A stretch of DNA of 13,818 nt, from positions 1 through 13,818 of the forward strand of contig JAZUBQ010000014.1 of assembly GCA_045638525.1 (NCBI GenBank). The letters are read 5' to 3'. Shown in pieces: positions 12,972-13,818 of the stretch. The notes below the pieces were generated by a model. That model was not told the origin of the DNA. It was given only the letters and a program-made list of their open reading frames with translations, and did no database searches. The translations under genes and the position numbers were made by a program. The DNA is from SIG452 sp045638525. Lineage in GTDB: Bacteria; Bacillota; Clostridia; UMGS1840. The stretch's first letter is position 1, and each line of letters starts with the position of its first letter.

Positions 12972-13481
12972 CTATACGATTTCGATAAATGTAAGATAAT
13001 GGTCGTAGCTTACAAAAATTAACCCGTCATTTGAAAATACTATTCTTTCCATTCCTCTGAAGCCGGATTCGTAATTGATATCTGCTTCATACCAAATTCT
13101 ATTCGGTGCAGTTGGTAAATGTCCGTTTCTATTTTGATAGATGCCTCTAAAAAGCATTTGATTAGGGGCAATTTTTGAAAGATTTCCTAAATATGATCGA
13201 TAACCTAACTTTTCCGCGTTTTCTTTAGTTATGTAGTAACTCGGTAATTTTCTATAGGATTTTAGATACCAATCAGAACCTTGCATTCCCTTGTTCGTTA
13301 CGGTTCCTGCAAGAAGGACTTTTAATTTTTCAATGACACATCTGCAATTTGGATGGAGTGGAGGACTAGGATATGCTATTTCACCTATATCATATATTTT
13401 ACCATTGTTATCTCGGCAAGTCAAGCAAGTTTTGAATTCAAGGGTAGTCTTCCACATTTTCCATTTGGAACTGTACCTCAT
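12972..13481 (-). CDS. barnase-type RNase toxin with phage MuF-like N-terminal piece
   Basis: Residues about 66-169 are a complete barnase-family ribonuclease domain, which cuts RNA. WYLKSYRKLPSYYITKENAE, GNLSKIAP, YQNRNGHLP and WYEADINYESGFRGMERI align with barnase throughout. The counterparts of barnase's active-site residues are all present: Lys86 (K27), Arg118 (R59), Glu132 (E73), Arg142 (R83), Arg146 (R87) and His161 (H102). Residues 1-55 carry KTCLTCRDNNGKIYDI and PPLHPNCRCVI, the C-terminal signature of phage Mu F/minor head proteins, but far too short for a whole MuF domain. There is no signal peptide. The start is firm: GGAGGTG (plus-strand 13487-13493) lies 5 bases before the ATG. 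It is co-transcribed with barstar. Confidence 0.9.
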   Translation of the reverse strand: MRYSSKWKMWKTTLEFKTCLTCRDNNGKIYDIGEIAYPSPPLHPNCRCVIEKLKVLLAGTVTNKGMQGSDWYLKSYRKLPSYYITKENAEKLGYRSYLGNLSKIAPNQMLFRGIYQNRNGHLPTAPNRIWYEADINYESGFRGMERIVFSNDGLIFVSYDHYLTFIEIV

Positions 13482-13513
13482 TTTTTCACCTCCTATCTTG
13501 TTAAGCTTGTTTT

Positions 13514-13543
13514 ATTATGACACGTTTTTTAAAATTCAATCAA
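13514..13543 (-). promoter_or_regulatory. probable promoter of the barnase-barstar unit
   Basis: On the minus strand TTGATT (13543-13538) and CATAAT (13519-13514) are 18 bp apart, ahead of the barnase ribosome binding site. The -10 element has an upstream T but no full TG extension; the match is moderate. Confidence 0.5.
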
Positions 13544-13581
13544 TGTCTTCTTATATTCAGATTTTTATCTTAAATGAGATA

Positions 13582-13605
13582 GGGGGACGGTTCTATTGTG
13601 TTACA
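13582..13605. repeat. GGGGACGGTTC-type short repeat, partial
   Basis: GGGGGACGGTTC followed by TATTGTGTTACA resembles one half of the palindromic repeats with a GGGGACGGTTC core and TGTAACA-type arms that are scattered in many bacterial genomes and associated with REP-associated transposases (RAYT). The matching left arm is missing here. The GGGACG core recalls copies A-C. The comparison is from memory. Confidence 0.4.
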
Positions 13606-13708
13606 TAGTCGCTCATATATATAGAAAACAACAGGAATCTTTTAGAAAAAGGTTTCTGTTTTAAAATTTAATAGCGGAAAAACCGCATAAAATCAAGGGT
13701 TTTGTGGC
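13606..13708. other. spacer between the accessory region and the rRNA promoter
   Basis: No gene is seen here. AACAGGAATC (13630-13639) can pair with GGTTTCTGTT (13651-13660) using two G-T pairs, and GCGG-AAAAA-CCGC (13674-13686) is a small stem. Neither has a proper T tract, so I do not call a terminator. Together with the flanking entries, this covers the 337 bases after the barnase start that hold no protein gene. Confidence 0.4.
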
Positions 13709-13775
13709 ATACGCGAAAAAAAGTTAAAAAAATTTGAAAAAAAGTGTTGACAAATGGGAAATGATGTGTTACAAT
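13709..13775 (+). promoter_or_regulatory. strong promoter of an rRNA operon, with A-tract UP element
   Basis: TTGACA (13747-13752) and TACAAT (13770-13775) are 17 bp apart. The preceding 35 bases carry runs of A and T (GAAAAAAAGTT, AAAAAAATTTGAAAAAAA), as in UP elements of rRNA promoters. The leader that follows supports the rRNA assignment. Confidence 0.8.
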
Positions 13776-13781
13776 AGCTAA

Positions 13782-13818
13782 GCTGTCTGCGAGAGACAGT
13801 GAATGAACCTTGAAAACT
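13782..13818 (+). other. rRNA operon leader with boxA-like sequence (cut by window end)
   Basis: A hairpin CTGTCT-GCGAG-AGACAG (13783-13799) is followed by TGAACCTTGAAAACT (13804-13818). The latter resembles the conserved ...CTTGAAAACTGAA... segment ahead of 16S rRNA and in 16S-23S spacers of Clostridia and Bacilli, a boxA-type antitermination signal. No mature 16S sequence is in the window, so the rRNA gene itself is inferred. Confidence 0.68.

Noticed and set aside
13630..13660. Intrinsic terminator before the rRNA promoter
   Set aside because: The stem depends on two G-T pairs, lacks a run of T after it, and no gene on either strand leads into it.

Overview
The window comes from a low-G+C Gram-positive bacterium, most likely an uncultured member of the Clostridia. 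The evidence is the SCIFF (scfA) peptide gene next to yajC and a TIGR04086-type membrane gene, strong AGGAGG-type ribosome binding sites, near-consensus sigma-A promoters, and U-tailed hairpin terminators. The last bases look like the promoter and leader of an rRNA operon that continues beyond the window.

Positions 1-6540 are an ordinary chromosomal block read on the plus strand. It holds the 3' part of cysS; yajC, a small TIGR04086-like membrane protein gene and the six-cysteine peptide gene scfA; a 5-formyltetrahydrofolate cyclo-ligase; a two-gene purine salvage unit (NCS2 permease plus a purine phosphoribosyltransferase); and a secreted SGNH hydrolase. Positions 6561-9390 are a minus-strand sugar operon: a GH65 disaccharide phosphorylase would release beta-glucose 1-phosphate, and beta-phosphoglucomutase would convert it to glucose 6-phosphate. 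From the opposite side of the same intergenic space, 9654-10550 encodes a PflX-type radical SAM protein bracketed by two related short repeats.

From about 10551 to 13620 the character changes. This stretch is more A+T rich and full of short palindromic repeats, coding remnants and toxin-like genes. It holds three copies of a 26-28 bp REP-like palindrome with a GGGACGTGCC core, a coding fragment cut off by one of those palindromes, a two-zinc-ribbon protein, a decayed fragment of a relative of that protein, a PemK/MazF-like toxin with a helical N-terminal extension, and a barnase/barstar pair. The barnase carries a short N-terminal piece resembling the C-terminus of phage MuF/minor head proteins. 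Part of this stretch (10581-12630) is bounded by a perfect 17-bp inverted repeat and a possible 5-bp TTTAT target duplication, so it may be a non-autonomous mobile unit. No transposase or integrase is visible.

The most interesting candidates are the compact MuF-type barnase with its barstar, which retains every barnase active-site residue I can align, and the repeat-bounded segment beside it. I could run no searches. Family calls rest on motifs recognised by eye, and boundaries of repeats and promoters are read directly from the sequence.
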